Of a stretch of 44,834 nucleotides of DNA, positions 22,481-33,282 are shown piece by piece; the first letter of the stretch is position 1; every line of letters starts with the position of its first letter. Source of the stretch: Dimargaris cristalligena (lineage: Eukaryota > Kickxellomycota > Dimargaritomycetes > Dimargaritales > Dimargaritaceae). The DNA lies in contig JANBQC010000052.1 of NCBI GenBank assembly GCA_027576995.1, forward strand, positions 31,450 through 76,283. Reading direction: 5' to 3'. Below the pieces are notes generated by a model. The model saw only the letters and a program-made list of their open reading frames with translations. It had not been told where the DNA came from and did not search any database. The translations under genes were made by a program, and so were the position numbers.

Positions 22481-24405
22481 GATGAACTGAGTATAGAAAG
22501 TGCTAAGAACGGGGAGAAAAAAGAGAATGCGAAAAGGGGGGGTAAGAGAGAAATTTAATTGGGGGTTAACAAGGGGGGTGGTAAAGAGTAGCTAGGCCAC
22601 AGGTCCAGGTAGTTTATGCGGACCTAGACTAAAGGGGCATATATAAATAGGTAAAGGCGTTGATCAGAGCCAAGCGGCAAAAACACCAGGGTGAAAGAGT
22701 GACGGAGGAAGTGCTGACGCGTAAGCGGTCCAAACTAGGCGGGGGATAAATAGGGGGCGTTTCAGAAGATATAGTGAGCGGGTTAAGACGACCCGAAGAC
22801 CGGGAAAGAAAGGTAAGTTAATTTATATTTTAAAAAAATAGGTCGGGTTAGAATGAGAAATGGAGAGTGACTGGAATCAGTTACAAAAAGGAATAAAGGA
22901 AATAAGAAATGGGGGTATACAAGGCATGGATGGAAAGACAACAGTAGCAAAAGTTGGGAAGGAGGGGTAGAAGGAAAGGGAAAGTGAGGGAAGCGTGGTT
23001 GTGGGCTATTCTTAACCAATTGCCCAGCCACGCCAACGCCCTATTAACTGTACTGTATGCGCATATAAGAAGAGAGAAAGCTGCGCTGCTGATATATCGA
23101 CGATAAGAACAGAAAGTAGGAGAAAAAACCTCCCCGTTGTCCCCTTATGGCCGCGATTTACTACTGGATGCCCAATCGTTCCCACCCGCGCATACAGGGA
23201 GAGGGGAATAAGAATACCCGTAAGTGGCTGCGGCGACCTATCCTAAACCGAGTATTGTCTGACTAATCCAATGGAGGACGTGAAATTGCCCACCTTGACT
23301 GATACGCCTAGACCAACTGGGTGAAAAACCACCAAAATATGTTTATATTAAAATCCGGCCAAGTGGCATCAGTTCTCCTTATATGTTAAGCACATTCGCC
23401 CAAATGCACCCATGTTGATAAAATCACCTGGACCTCTGGAGATTTCCCCCCTAGCTGCTATAATAATATATATATATATATTTTGCCCTACATTTAATTA
23501 TATCCCTGTGCTCAAAGTGAGGAACGGATGTATAACAGCATCATCTGCATATAACTAGGGGCACGTGAGCGTATCTAGGCTTGGGAAAAGGGAGTTAAAA
23601 AAGCCTAGCCTCTCAGCTATTTATTTTTCTCTCTCTGGAGAGGTCTTACTTTCCTCAAGAACTAGTCCTTCAATGTTACGTCAGTGTTGCTGAAAATCCC
23701 CTTGAATCCTACCCAAGTATGCACAGCATACATCCAAATATTCCAAGCCCCTGCAGCCTTTAATTGTCCTTTCGACTCCCGCACCCACTATTGCCACCAC
23801 CACAATGCCATACACGGACCCCCCGACGAACCCTTCCTTGTCCAACAAGCCCATCTCCCTCAATCGGACAACGGTTACGTGAATAATGAATGAGACTCCC
23901 CCCTTCATCCGCTTTATTCTCCGCAACACAGAGTGGGGGGGGGGTTTACTCAAACGGTAGATCCAAAACTTTGTTGGGTTTGGACATCCCGGTCTTGGAA
24001 TGCTTCGCGGGCCCGCAAAGGCCATCTTTATACTCGGTATATCCCACCACCCTGCCTAGGCGTGGCAATTAAGAGAGTTACAGTCGATCCCTCCAAGCTC
24101 CGCGGCTGTATATCGTAGCACCCGCGTGTTTCCTGCAGAACGGGGGGTGGTAAAACAAGGGGCTTGTTTATCCACTCTATCCATTATTAACGAGCCCACC
24201 ACCGACGGACCATTCCGACATGTCGCTTACAACCAATGTATGCGTCAGGGGACCTAATTGAGCCGAGAGCCTTCCGGCCGAGTCAAACAATGTGCGTATC
24301 ATATAGTCTATTGTGACCCAATGACCTTTTGAGAGAAAAATTCGTGCTGTATGCGCATAGACACACACCCCTTCTCATTTGTCCCCCAACCAAACCCCAT
24401 GCACG

Positions 24406-24436
<31 letters not shown>

Positions 24437-25319
24437 CATCGAAAGGGTATATAGTGGTTTTATCCGTCAAACTGTGTGTGGTAGTTTTTAAATACTCTTT
24501 ACGCTTCTTCTTTTCGTTGCTTTATTTATCTGTCCCTCCCAACTCCCCTAAACACGGGGATTGCCGTTTTCCTTCTTAATTTCTTTCCTATATAAGCCAA
24601 CATCGGTTCCCCTTCACTTGGATCCGCCACATCTTCTGATATCCCTATTTTAGAGCTGTCTATTTGGCGTGTGCATGGACGTGGTCCCCTGCAGCCATCT
24701 TATCCGTCTAGTCCTATTCCCCGGGCCCTAAACGGACCCCCCGTCCGCAGAAACCCAGCCGTGTCGCATCCATCGGCCCCCAAACACCGCACCTTCCGGC
24801 AGCAAAATCGACGCATCAGGATACCTTTTATTGCTATTATTATTAGTAGTAGTAGTATTAGTAGCATTATCCAAGCGATTAAATCCAATGCCATCCACTG
24901 TAATATATAAATGTTTACAGTCAACAAAGACGAGGACGGTGCTGAATCCAGCCCGAACCCATCATTATCGCGCGTATCATTTCGTCCCGGGTGACCTTTT
25001 TTTGGCCGATGCTAAGCCGGCTGAAACCCCTTCCGCCAATCGTTTATCCCCTCCTCCAACCTGGGCGGCCCGTGACCTTTGCCATATAAAAACGCTCCAA
25101 ACTGCCCCGGTTCCCTGGTTTGACTGTTCTACCCCGCTTTCACTTATTTTTCTCAACCAGCGTTTTACCTATTCCACCCCCCCCACCTCCTCTACTATCT
25201 TTCCCTCATCAGTGGGCCTGCCTCGTTTATCTGCACTCCCTTTTTTCTACCAAACTACACCCCCGTCTCTCCATCGCCCTTCCCCTCACATTTTCCCTCT
25301 TTCGACTCTAGCTTCACCC
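22481..25319. other. 2.8 kb divergent spacer between bZIP and choline kinase genes
   Basis: Shared upstream region of two divergent genes. It holds a TA microsatellite (about 23466-23482), a CA microsatellite, a TTA/GTA-rich stretch (24832-24866) and a long pyrimidine-rich leader (about 25120-25320) before the choline kinase ATG. The choline kinase frame remains open upstream to about 24830, but the sequence there looks like a C/T-rich 5' leader rather than protein. No separate gene or RNA was recognised. Confidence 0.55.
24409..24436. repeat. (AC)14 microsatellite
   Basis: Fourteen uninterrupted AC dinucleotides in the divergent spacer. Confidence 0.95.
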
Positions 25320-27517
25320 ATGACTGTTGAAACCTCTCCCGTCTCAGTGGCGGCAGGTCGCACCGACTCTTTATCCTCTTCCTCCTCCTCCCGAATCGAA
25401 CCACCCGGGAGCCCATTGCGTCTACTGCCCCGTGCGATGCGGGACTGGGTGGACTCGTCGTCGTTTTTCCGCAACTACACCCGTTCCTGGGCCCGCCGCA
25501 ACATCCTCCGCAACCACCGTTCATTCAGTGACCACCCTCTACCCTCGTCGCAGTGGAAGGCTCGGCGCCTTAGTACCTTCCGGCGGCCGGCTGGCCATAA
25601 ACCTAAAGTCACCAAGCATGTGATTGATATCAGGTAAGTATAGGTAGAGGCTATCAGACAGGGTAGTTTTCATTTGATTGCCGGGATGCGTTTGCCGGAC
25701 CGGGCCATACTTCCTTTATTGACTCCTTATTATCGCTGTTCTTGGAGCGCCTGGTAAAGGCGGAAGAAGGGTGGGTGGCAGAAGGCCTCTATTGTATTTC
25801 ACCTGACCGATCCAGCGCCCCTTCGCTGTTATCCGCTATCAGCTATAACTATGCCAACATGCCCTTCTCCATGGGGCTTTCCCAAGTTTAATTAATGTTT
25901 ACAGCTACTAGAGGGGGAGGTCCGAGAGTAACTAACACTGACTGGGACGGGGGTGCGATGTTTTATGACGTCAAGCATTTGATAGGCCTGGCTATGTTCC
26001 AAAGTGCACATATTCTGCTGATGTAGCTCTCCATCTTTCTCCATCTTTCTCCCGCATTCCACCGAATGAACTATTTTTATTCCATCAATTCTGTGGCATT
26101 CCCTTGTGACCCTAATCGATCGAAGCGGTGGAAGATAAGTTATTTCCTCTTTTGGTAATAACGGATTCCCTTCTGACGGTCCCGTGTTCGGCTGCCTTTC
26201 CCCCTCCCCCCGGTTTACTTTTCGGGACCACTGGTGTGATGTATTACTATGGGTCTGATGGGGTATTCCAATTGTCGGATTCTCAGAATGCACTGGCTTT
26301 CCCCTCTTAACCAATTGTCTTTGCTTTTTAATATATCAATATACTTTTATTTCACCTACATTCACCTGTTTAGTCCCAATGACGAACACGATACTCTGGT
26401 GACCAAAGTAACCGCAGGCCTCTATCGAGTGATGCCCTCCCGTAAGCTTATGCCTGGTGGGTTGGTGGAAATTACTCGGCTTAGCGGAGCACTGACCAAC
26501 TCGGTCTACAAGGTCACGGTAACCTACCCGGTGGTGGATTCCGACGGGGCTAGTTCTATCAGCGAATCCGACCAGCAGGAACCCCCGCCGCCACCACCAC
26601 CACAGCAACTGCTCCTGCGCATATACGGCATCGGCGTGGACCAGTTATTCGAGCGGGAAAAGGAGTTGTACTGGCTGGCCCGGCTATCCGAATTGGGTAT
26701 CGGCCCCCGCATGTTGGCAGTGTTCGAGAATGGCCGAGTGGAAGAGTATCTGGAGTCCACCACTTTGACGCGGACGGATATCCGAGACCCGGCTACTTCC
26801 CGCCATATTGCTAAACGCATGTGTGAATTGCATAGTATTGTGAATACCTTTAAGCCCCGGCCGGGTTGTGTCCCCGAAGTATGGGTCTGCATTGATAAAT
26901 GGTACGGTACCGTTAGCCGCAAATGGGCCGCGCTGGAAAGCCGGTTAGTTAAGCATGGCAAGCCGGTGGATCAGCTGCACATTCATAAACTGGGCGAGGA
27001 CCTTGACTACCTCAAGGCCCGGATCACTGCCATTAACTCCCCCATCGTTTTTGGCCACAATGACCTACAGTACGGGAATATTCTCCGGCTGAGCGACGGT
27101 AGCGACGAGTTGGTGGTGATTGATTTCGAATACGCCGGCTATAACTACCGGGGCTATGATATCGCCAATCACTTTTGCGAGTGGGCGGCCGACTATCACT
27201 CCAGTGCCCCACATGCGCTAGACTACACGGCGTACCCCACCGAAGAAGAACAGACCCGGTTCCTCAATGCCTACATTGACGAGCAGATTAAGCTGGACCC
27301 CAAAAAATGCCCTCCTGAGTTTTTGAATGATCGGGCCCAGGCCCTGACCTCTCTCCTACTTGAGGTCGCGTGCTTCCGCACCGCCTCCCATTTGCTTTGG
27401 GGACTGTGGGGCCTACTCCAGGCCTCGGAATCCGATATTGATTTTGATTACTTTGAGTACGCCCGCCAGCGGCTCGTGGCTTTCCGCGAGGAGCTTTATA
27501 AAGAACAGCGGGATTAG
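25320..27517 (+). CDS. choline/ethanolamine kinase
   Basis: Exons 25320-25633 and 26374-27517 are joined through a split Ser codon across a 740-bp intron (GTAAGT...TTTAG), giving 485 residues. The enzyme phosphorylates choline and/or ethanolamine with ATP in the cytosol, the first step of the Kennedy route to phosphatidylcholine and phosphatidylethanolamine. The Brenner motif is present as VFGHNDLQYGN (HND at 333-335). The choline kinase signature follows as IDFEYAGYNYRGYDIANHFCEW (354-375), supplying the metal-binding and catalytic acids. The nucleotide-binding region (LSGALTNSVYKV, near 140-150) carries a Ser/Pro insertion with seven consecutive prolines. The N-terminal 100 residues are Ser/Arg-rich and likely disordered, as in yeast Cki1. 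The sequence does not distinguish choline from ethanolamine preference. The start was chosen because upstream sequence is a pyrimidine-rich leader. Confidence 0.92.
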
Positions 27518-27688
27518 CTGGTGTGTGTCCCTCAGCTGGTCGCCTCTAAAGAAGGGGGAGCTGCTCTCTTGGACCTGCACTTTCTAGTGAATAGTCAACT
27601 ATAATGGGTTGACCTAATGGAGTCTCGGCCGGCTTAGGAAGAGCTGGCCTCTGTACCCCCTCTGGCTCTCTTATATACATGTATCATT

Positions 27689-27690
<2 letters not shown>

Positions 27691-27719
<29 letters not shown>
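27691..27719. repeat. (TC)14 microsatellite
   Basis: Uninterrupted TC dinucleotides about 175 bp after the choline kinase stop. Confidence 0.95.
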
Positions 27720-27724
<5 letters not shown>

Positions 27725-28361
27725 TCAGATGCTAAATGCCCATCTGGGCCCAGGGACATTATTCTGTACATTGGTGCTTTACAACCTCGGCTGCCTATAT
27801 TAATGTGACCCAGTATTCCGCACTGGTATGGTTTTGATTGGCTATACTAGGTAATTCCTCTCTGGTGGGTAGTATCAATTCCTGGATTTTGGTTGTTATG
27901 GAGGGGCTAAGGTTACTAGCGGCACCCTTTTCTATATAGTATTCCAAATCAAACAGGGATTCACCCAAACTCAATAAAATTACGATTGAGCAAATGGCTA
28001 ATGTATCCCAACGCACCTACTGGTGGTTTAAGGCCAAGGCTAAGTTGGCCTCTCTTTACAGAATATCTGTAGAGTATGAAGTAAATGGAGTGATACTAAA
28101 TGATCTTTTTAGAAGCAGTCACGCATCCCCAGTTTCTTCTAAGCGGTGTGGATCTCTACTTGTTGGACCATCAATGGTTGGCAAACCGACGTCCAAGACA
28201 GGGTGTAGTCGGGACTAGTTTGGCACTAGAAAACAGCGGCAAAGGATAGCACATATACTGTAATCTACGCGGGGGTTATTTACACAGAGTTAAAATGGAG
28301 ACGAGACCCATCCATCCATGTGACTAAATGGTGTATATGAGCCATGGGGATTGGGAAACCG

Positions 28362-28379
28362 CTCTCTCTCTCTCTCTCT
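28362..28379. repeat. (CT)9 microsatellite
   Basis: Nine CT units followed by ATCTATC, about 410 bp upstream of the isomerase ATG. Confidence 0.9.
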
Positions 28380-28789
28380 ATCTATCCGTAGGTGCGCGTG
28401 TTCGCTCGGAGAAATGCCAGTCTGCTATAATTAATTGGCTTGTGAAAGCATTATTGACATGCGCCGGTTAGTTTTATAGGTCTTTATGAACAGACTAGCC
28501 AAAGTCCAATAGAGATAGGTAATACCGGGCAGTCTTATTCAGCTGATAAGTCGCACACATTTAAATACCAGGGCGGGGTAGTAATAATATCCATGTGCTC
28601 CTCTTTTCCTACCTTGTTTTTTGCTTAGAAGACCTTCTCGACCAACTAAGCACCGTTACCAAACTTCAGTTGCCCGTATGTTGTCACAGCAAGCCACCGG
28701 CGTTTCCCCTCGTTCAAACTTACACCCCACTGTCCTTTCCCCATCTCCTTCTTACCCTTACCTTCTTCTTTCGCGACTGACAGTCCGCC

Positions 28790-29944
28790 ATGGCCACTTC
28801 GAACCATCTCAGCCGCGCCGCTCTTAATGGCACCGCCCGACTTAATCAACTTTCCGGCCATTTGCAACCGACCCAGCGGGCCCTCACCACCGGGACCAAG
28901 ACCGCCAACAAGCCCAACCACCTGGTGCGTTTAGTCGTTTCCGAGCAAGACCCGACGATTGCCGTTGTGTCGTTCTCCCGTCCCCCCGCCAATTCGTTCA
29001 ACCTCCCTTTCCTGCAGGCCCTGCACAAGACTCTGGCAGCCGTCCTGGCTCCGACCCCCGCCGGTACCAGTGCCAGTGCCGGCAGTGACGCTGACCCGGA
29101 AGTGACTCTAAAGACCGCTGCCGCGTCACTCACGACCCCCGAAGCCGTGGCCCAGGGTATCCAATCGAATGTATCCGACTTTGGCCGCATCCGTTCGCTG
29201 GTCCTCACATCCGATACGCCCAATTTCTTTTCGGCCGGGATTGATATTACCGTCTTTCTGAGCCGCGACCCGAGCCGACCTTTAGCGGGGGTGGACCAGG
29301 CGGGCTGGGTGGAATTCTGGGGCTTGGTTCGGCAGGTGTATATCCTCATCTACACCAGTGCCCGCATTCGAACCGTGGCCGCGATTAATGGCCACGCCCC
29401 CGGATTAGGTGCCATTTTGGCCCTGGCCTGCCACGACCGGATTATGGCGAACCCTTTGGTGCCGACCCCGGCCCAGCGGAAGACGCCCGCCCGGATCGGG
29501 CTGAATGAGGTGCAAATCGGGTTAACGCTGCCTTGCTGGCTGGCCGACCGGTTCGCCGAAGTAGCGGGCCAGCGGGCGGCTGAACGGGACTTACCCCTGG
29601 GTACCATGTACTCGCCCCCGGAGGCCCTGGCCGTCGGACTGGTCGATCAAGTCGTCGATATCCCTCCCGAAGTGCCCCATGGCGCCGCGGCTTCGCCCCT
29701 GGTCCACTCAGCCGTCGAGTTTATTCAGAAGCGAATCTATGCCCGTTTACCGCCGTTGGGCACGCCGGCCGGTGATGGCGCCTGGGGTGCCCAGATGGGC
29801 ACTTACTTGTTTGCGCGCCGCAGCTTCGTGGTCCGTTTCGAGGCGGATGAACACATGGATTTATTTGGCAGCTATAAATTTGTCGTGAGCAAGCCCGTCC
29901 AATCCGCCCTACTGGCTACCCTGAAGCGGCTCCAGAAGAAATAA
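28790..29944 (+). CDS. ECI1: enoyl-CoA delta-isomerase 1, mitochondrial
   Basis: Single exon, 384 residues. It belongs to the crotonase fold and moves the cis-3 or trans-3 double bond of enoyl-CoA to trans-2 so that unsaturated fatty acids can enter beta-oxidation. The match is to the animal ECI1 type: ARIGLNEVQIG carries the catalytic Glu (E240), and QRAAERDLPLG, PPEALAVGLVDQVV and VAAINGHAPGLGA (oxyanion-hole region) align with it. Residues 1 to about 40 are rich in Arg, Ser, Thr and Ala without acids, a typical mitochondrial presequence, and the C-terminus (RLQKK) is not a peroxisomal PTS1. This contrasts with budding-yeast Eci1, which is peroxisomal. An Ala/Thr-rich insertion (about 84-128) lengthens the N-terminal half. 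Confidence 0.88.
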   Translation: MATSNHLSRAALNGTARLNQLSGHLQPTQRALTTGTKTANKPNHLVRLVVSEQDPTIAVVSFSRPPANSFNLPFLQALHKTLAAVLAPTPAGTSASAGSDADPEVTLKTAAASLTTPEAVAQGIQSNVSDFGRIRSLVLTSDTPNFFSAGIDITVFLSRDPSRPLAGVDQAGWVEFWGLVRQVYILIYTSARIRTVAAINGHAPGLGAILALACHDRIMANPLVPTPAQRKTPARIGLNEVQIGLTLPCWLADRFAEVAGQRAAERDLPLGTMYSPPEALAVGLVDQVVDIPPEVPHGAAASPLVHSAVEFIQKRIYARLPPLGTPAGDGAWGAQMGTYLFARRSFVVRFEADEHMDLFGSYKFVVSKPVQSALLATLKRLQKK

Positions 29945-30012
29945 GAGTCTAGGTGGGATAAAGCACCGCTTTTTGATAGTTACAAGATACCCTTTTTATA
30001 TTTAATTCGAAA

Positions 30013-30056
30013 GTTGGGGCTATTCCCCAACGGGAAGGGCCTGGGTATACCCCAGG
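30013..30056. repeat. two adjacent short palindromes downstream of ECI1
   Basis: GTTGGGG-CTATT-CCCCAAC (30013-30031) and CCTGGG-TATAC-CCCAGG (30040-30056) lie 70-110 bp past the ECI1 stop. Each stem is exact (7 and 6 bp). They might shape the mRNA 3' end; this is unproven. Confidence 0.7.
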
Positions 30057-30176
30057 TCATCATGCGTAGATTTATCAAGTTATAGCAGTAGGCATCAACC
30101 AAATGCCCTATTGCAACCGAGCTAATACTGTAAACCCAATAAATAATTGTAACATCTACGCAGGTAGATTTAGTAT

Positions 30177-30246
30177 AGCCTGGATTGTTCTAGAATAGAT
30201 AATATCTTATTTATAAGTAGCGCCAAGGCATTTTGCTATCCAGGCT
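30177..30246. repeat. 9-bp inverted repeat with 52-nt spacer
   Basis: AGCCTGGAT (30177-30185) and ATCCAGGCT (30238-30246) are exact reverse complements. The flanking bases extend the match imperfectly. No flanking direct repeat was noticed, so a mobile-element origin is not supported. Confidence 0.6.
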
Positions 30247-30792
30247 CTATTTACCAACAACTTAAGGGTTGTCTGGTCCTGCCGAATTCCGAAAATATAT
30301 ACAACCCACCGAGGCTGATTGGGCACTCTTCACCGAACTCAACACATTTATACAATACATCGTTAAGTCTAGGTAAGGGTTACTCTATTTGCTCAAGAAC
30401 AGATTGTAATGGGATTATATAATTCGGCACAGATTGGATATACGAAAATGAACGAGCGATAGATAGAAAGAGTATCAAACAGATCAAAAAGAAAAGTGGG
30501 GAATGGCAGACGAAACAGGCCGGCAACATAGACCTGTGACGATGGGTTTGTTAGAGGAGGACAGCTGGAATATGTGCGGGGGAAATAGGCGAAATAGGGA
30601 GGGGGGTGGATGAACTCGAATGGTAGACCGGCAACTAAACGCTATGGCTTTAATACGGACACTCATAGTGGCGCGATCGTGCAATTGCTAGATGCATAAC
30701 CGTGGCCCGCGGCGGTTCCTTTTCGGAGAGAGATGTGTGCATATAATATTAGGAGGGGGGAGGGTGCTGGACGGGTCAAATCAGAAATGGAT

Positions 30793-31530
30793 TTAATCCT
30801 CAATCTTGGTGATACCGACCTGGGCGGGCCGCATCACACGGCCGTGCAGCAGGTAGCCGGACTTTTCGACGGAAATGACGGTACCGGGGGCCTTTCCGGG
30901 GATGGTGACCTGGTACATGGCCTGGTGCTTGTTGGGGTCGAAGGCCTCATCCATGGGACTGAATGGCTCCACGCCGTGGCGCTTCAGAGTCTTGAGCAGT
31001 TCGGACTGGGTCATGTTGACCCCGTCGTAAAGGTTCGACAGGTGAGCGTGGTTGGCACTGTCGGCGCGGTGGTCCTCGGGGACGGCGTTCAGGGCCATGG
31101 ACAGAATGTCCACGGTATCGAGCAGCTCCTTGGCAAACTTGTGGATGGCGAACTTGGACGACTTTTCCACTTCGACCTTGGTCCGTTGCCGCAGATTTTC
31201 CATATCGGCTAGGCAGCGCAGGTAGTGGTCTTTGAGTTCCGCCAGTTGTTTTTCGGCGGAGGGTTTGCCGGTCGCTTCGGCCTTCTTGGCCTCGCCTTCC
31301 GAGGCAGCGGTGGCCTGATCGGTCGAAGTAGACTTGGTTTCTGATTTGGGGGGAGTCTGGGCCTGGTCCGCTGGGGGAGCGGTGTCCTTTTCAGTAGAGT
31401 AGAAGCGGACGGCCGAGTTGGGGGATACACTGGCTAGACGAGACGAGACCGTGGCGGCCAGGGAAGGGGTGAGCCGTGGAGGAAGGGCCGAGACGCGGGG
31501 AGACCACCGGAGAAGAGCAGAGCGCAGCAT
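30793..31530 (-). CDS. MGE1: mitochondrial GrpE nucleotide-exchange factor
   Basis: Single exon, 245 residues, ATG at 31530. It is the matrix co-chaperone that releases ADP from mitochondrial Hsp70 during protein import and folding. The N-terminus is a strong presequence (MLRSALLRWSPRVS...RFYS, Arg-rich, no acids). A charged low-complexity stretch precedes the long GrpE coiled coil (AELKDHYLRCLADMENLRQR). The C-terminal beta domain carries the family signature: FDPNKHQAMYQV, PGTVISVEKSGYLL and RVMRPAQVGI. Length is typical for fungal Mge1. It lies divergent to the roadblock gene and converges on the isomerase gene, another mitochondrial enzyme. Confidence 0.95.
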   Translation of the reverse strand: MLRSALLRWSPRVSALPPRLTPSLAATVSSRLASVSPNSAVRFYSTEKDTAPPADQAQTPPKSETKSTSTDQATAASEGEAKKAEATGKPSAEKQLAELKDHYLRCLADMENLRQRTKVEVEKSSKFAIHKFAKELLDTVDILSMALNAVPEDHRADSANHAHLSNLYDGVNMTQSELLKTLKRHGVEPFSPMDEAFDPNKHQAMYQVTIPGKAPGTVISVEKSGYLLHGRVMRPAQVGITKIED

Positions 31531-32577
31531 GGTGAGGAAGGGTAGTAGTGGACAGGCGGGTGGAAATCAGCAGGGGCAATGGGAAAGCCAGGTAGAGGAG
31601 GAGGAGAGAGTATTTGGGGCAATGGGGGTGAGGAGGGTTAAGCTTAGTTTTATAAGAAACGAACCAGGAAAACTCACCGACCTTTGGGGAAGGGCCGCGT
31701 TACCCAGCGGATCTCTCTCCACCAGCCCAGAGTGAGACACCCGTCAGGTCTTTGTGTCTGAAAAAAGCCGCAGCCCAACAACTCCACGCAACACGGGCGA
31801 GAAAACACACTTGATCATTTTCCGTATAAGGAGAGACCAGCGCTTCCCCTCCTATCTCTTCTTCGACTTTCGCTCAGCTTATCCTATTTATGCCCAAAGT
31901 GAAAGTATGCGAGTGAGTAGTAAGTAGTATATTGTGTGCCTTCTCCCTCTATCCTTCGAACTTTACAATAGGACAAGGGCCCGTTAGGGCATTTTACAAG
32001 TAAATATCACTTCCGCACTCTCCCAATAGCTGACTCAATAGATAGGCCACTCAAATGGTATTATCTGGACTGCTGCCATTCCGTTGGGTAAAATGCCAGA
32101 AATGACTGGCTGTTCGACTGTCCTTTCTTCCGCGCTGCTGCGCCACATCGGACCAAACGCGTACATCTTCCTCCCCACACATGGCACTGCAATACGAACT
32201 GTAGATCACGTGGATATATGTTGCTACTATTTGCCCTAGGACACACTGTATTATATAGTTCCCGGGATGGGTCGACCAACCATGTAAAATAATTGAATTC
32301 GCCCCACGCATTCATTTTCCATATCAGCTAAGGACCGGGAAAAAGGAGTGAAGAAACCCCACTATGGCAGCAGGGCGCGGACATTCAACTCATCCTCACC
32401 TCAACCCGAGCCTAGTGCATTCCTGGACCCGTTCCGTTCCCGCCCCCTTTCCAAGCCCCTTTCCAAGCCCCTCCCCATTCCCGAGCATTTCTATTAAACC
32501 CGTATACAACCAACCCCCCCCTTGGCCATCCGTTGTCACCTAAAGCACGAGTCACTCGATACACCTTTACTTCATTC
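31531..32577. other. 1.05 kb divergent spacer between MGE1 and roadblock genes
   Basis: Shared 5' region of two divergent genes. A short direct repeat (CCCCTTTCCAAG twice, about 32444-32468) lies 110 bp before the roadblock start. No additional gene was recognised. Confidence 0.6.
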
Positions 32578-33282
32578 ATGATGGTAAGCCAGCGACAAGG
32601 GGTGACTTGCACCGAGTCACGCCAGGTTCAGTATTTCTCGGTTTTTATTTTGATATTGGGCCCTGCTCCTCTTTATTCTACCACTCCGTTATAGTAAACT
32701 CCCCGTCCGACTAGTCTCCGTCAACGCATATATACATGCCGGTTGGCATTGGCCACCCCCCCCCTCGTTTTCTAGAAAATAGAGCCTGGAACTTACCGAC
32801 CTCTTATTATAGTTGTCCTACCTAAATAACAATGTGCAGTCGGACATTGAAGAAACCATTCAGCGCCTGATGGCCAAAAAGAGCGTTAAGGGCATTGTGG
32901 TCGCCACCAACGAAGGAGCCATTGTTAAATCGACCGTCGAGGAAGCCCTGTCCACCCAGTACACCAAACTCATGACCCAGCTGGTCCAGGCTACCCGGCA
33001 ATCTATCCGGGAATTGGACGACCAAAACGATTTGACTTTTCTCCGCATCCGAACCAAGAAACACGAGATTATGTTATCACCAGGTGGGTAGTGCGCATTC
33101 ACTAAGGTATTATCCCTCGCAAATCGGGTCGTTCTCCATCTCTCCCACTCCGTATATAATCCACCTCGACCCCACATCTAACCTTAGTGTCTGTACTATA
33201 AATTTGAATTAATTCCCGGTGGGCCAAACTTACAGACCCCAACTACCTTCTCATAGTCATTCAGAATCCCCAAGAACACTAG
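32578..33282 (+). CDS. DYNLRB: dynein light chain roadblock/LC7 family
   Basis: Three exons are proposed: 32578-32583 (only ATGATG), 32840-33083 and 33236-33282, giving 98 residues, close to the 96 of animal DYNLRB1. Introns are 256 bp (GTAAGC...GCAG) and 152 bp (GTGGGT...ACAG); the second splits an Asp codon. The fold is covered end to end: SDIEETIQRLMAKKSVKGIV, NEGAIVKST, DLTFLRIRTKKHEIMLSP and a final strand DPNYLLIVIQNPQEH. Roadblock forms homodimers that bind the dynein intermediate chain, supporting retrograde transport and nuclear movement in hyphae. The 6-nt first coding exon is inferred from the only ATG with an adjacent donor in the right phase. Exons 2 and 3 are near certain. Confidence 0.9.

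Larger units (their letters stand above)
27518..28789. other. 1.3 kb spacer with CT microsatellites
   Basis: 3' flank of the choline kinase gene and promoter of the isomerase gene. Apart from two CT arrays no feature is evident; small open frames show no domain. Confidence 0.6.
29945..30792. other. 848-bp convergent spacer with stem-loops
   Basis: 3' flanks of the converging isomerase and MGE1 genes. Contains the two adjacent short hairpins and the longer inverted repeat listed separately. No gene seen. Confidence 0.6.

Noticed and set aside
24831..25319. N-terminal extension of choline kinase by up to 163 residues
   Set aside because: The frame is open, but it starts without ATG in a microsatellite and crosses a long pyrimidine-rich stretch typical of a 5' leader. 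The ATG at 25320 fits better.
30177..30246. Inverted repeat as a miniature transposon
   Set aside because: Arms are only 9 bp, no target-site duplication was seen, and the 70-bp unit is too short and not found again in the window.
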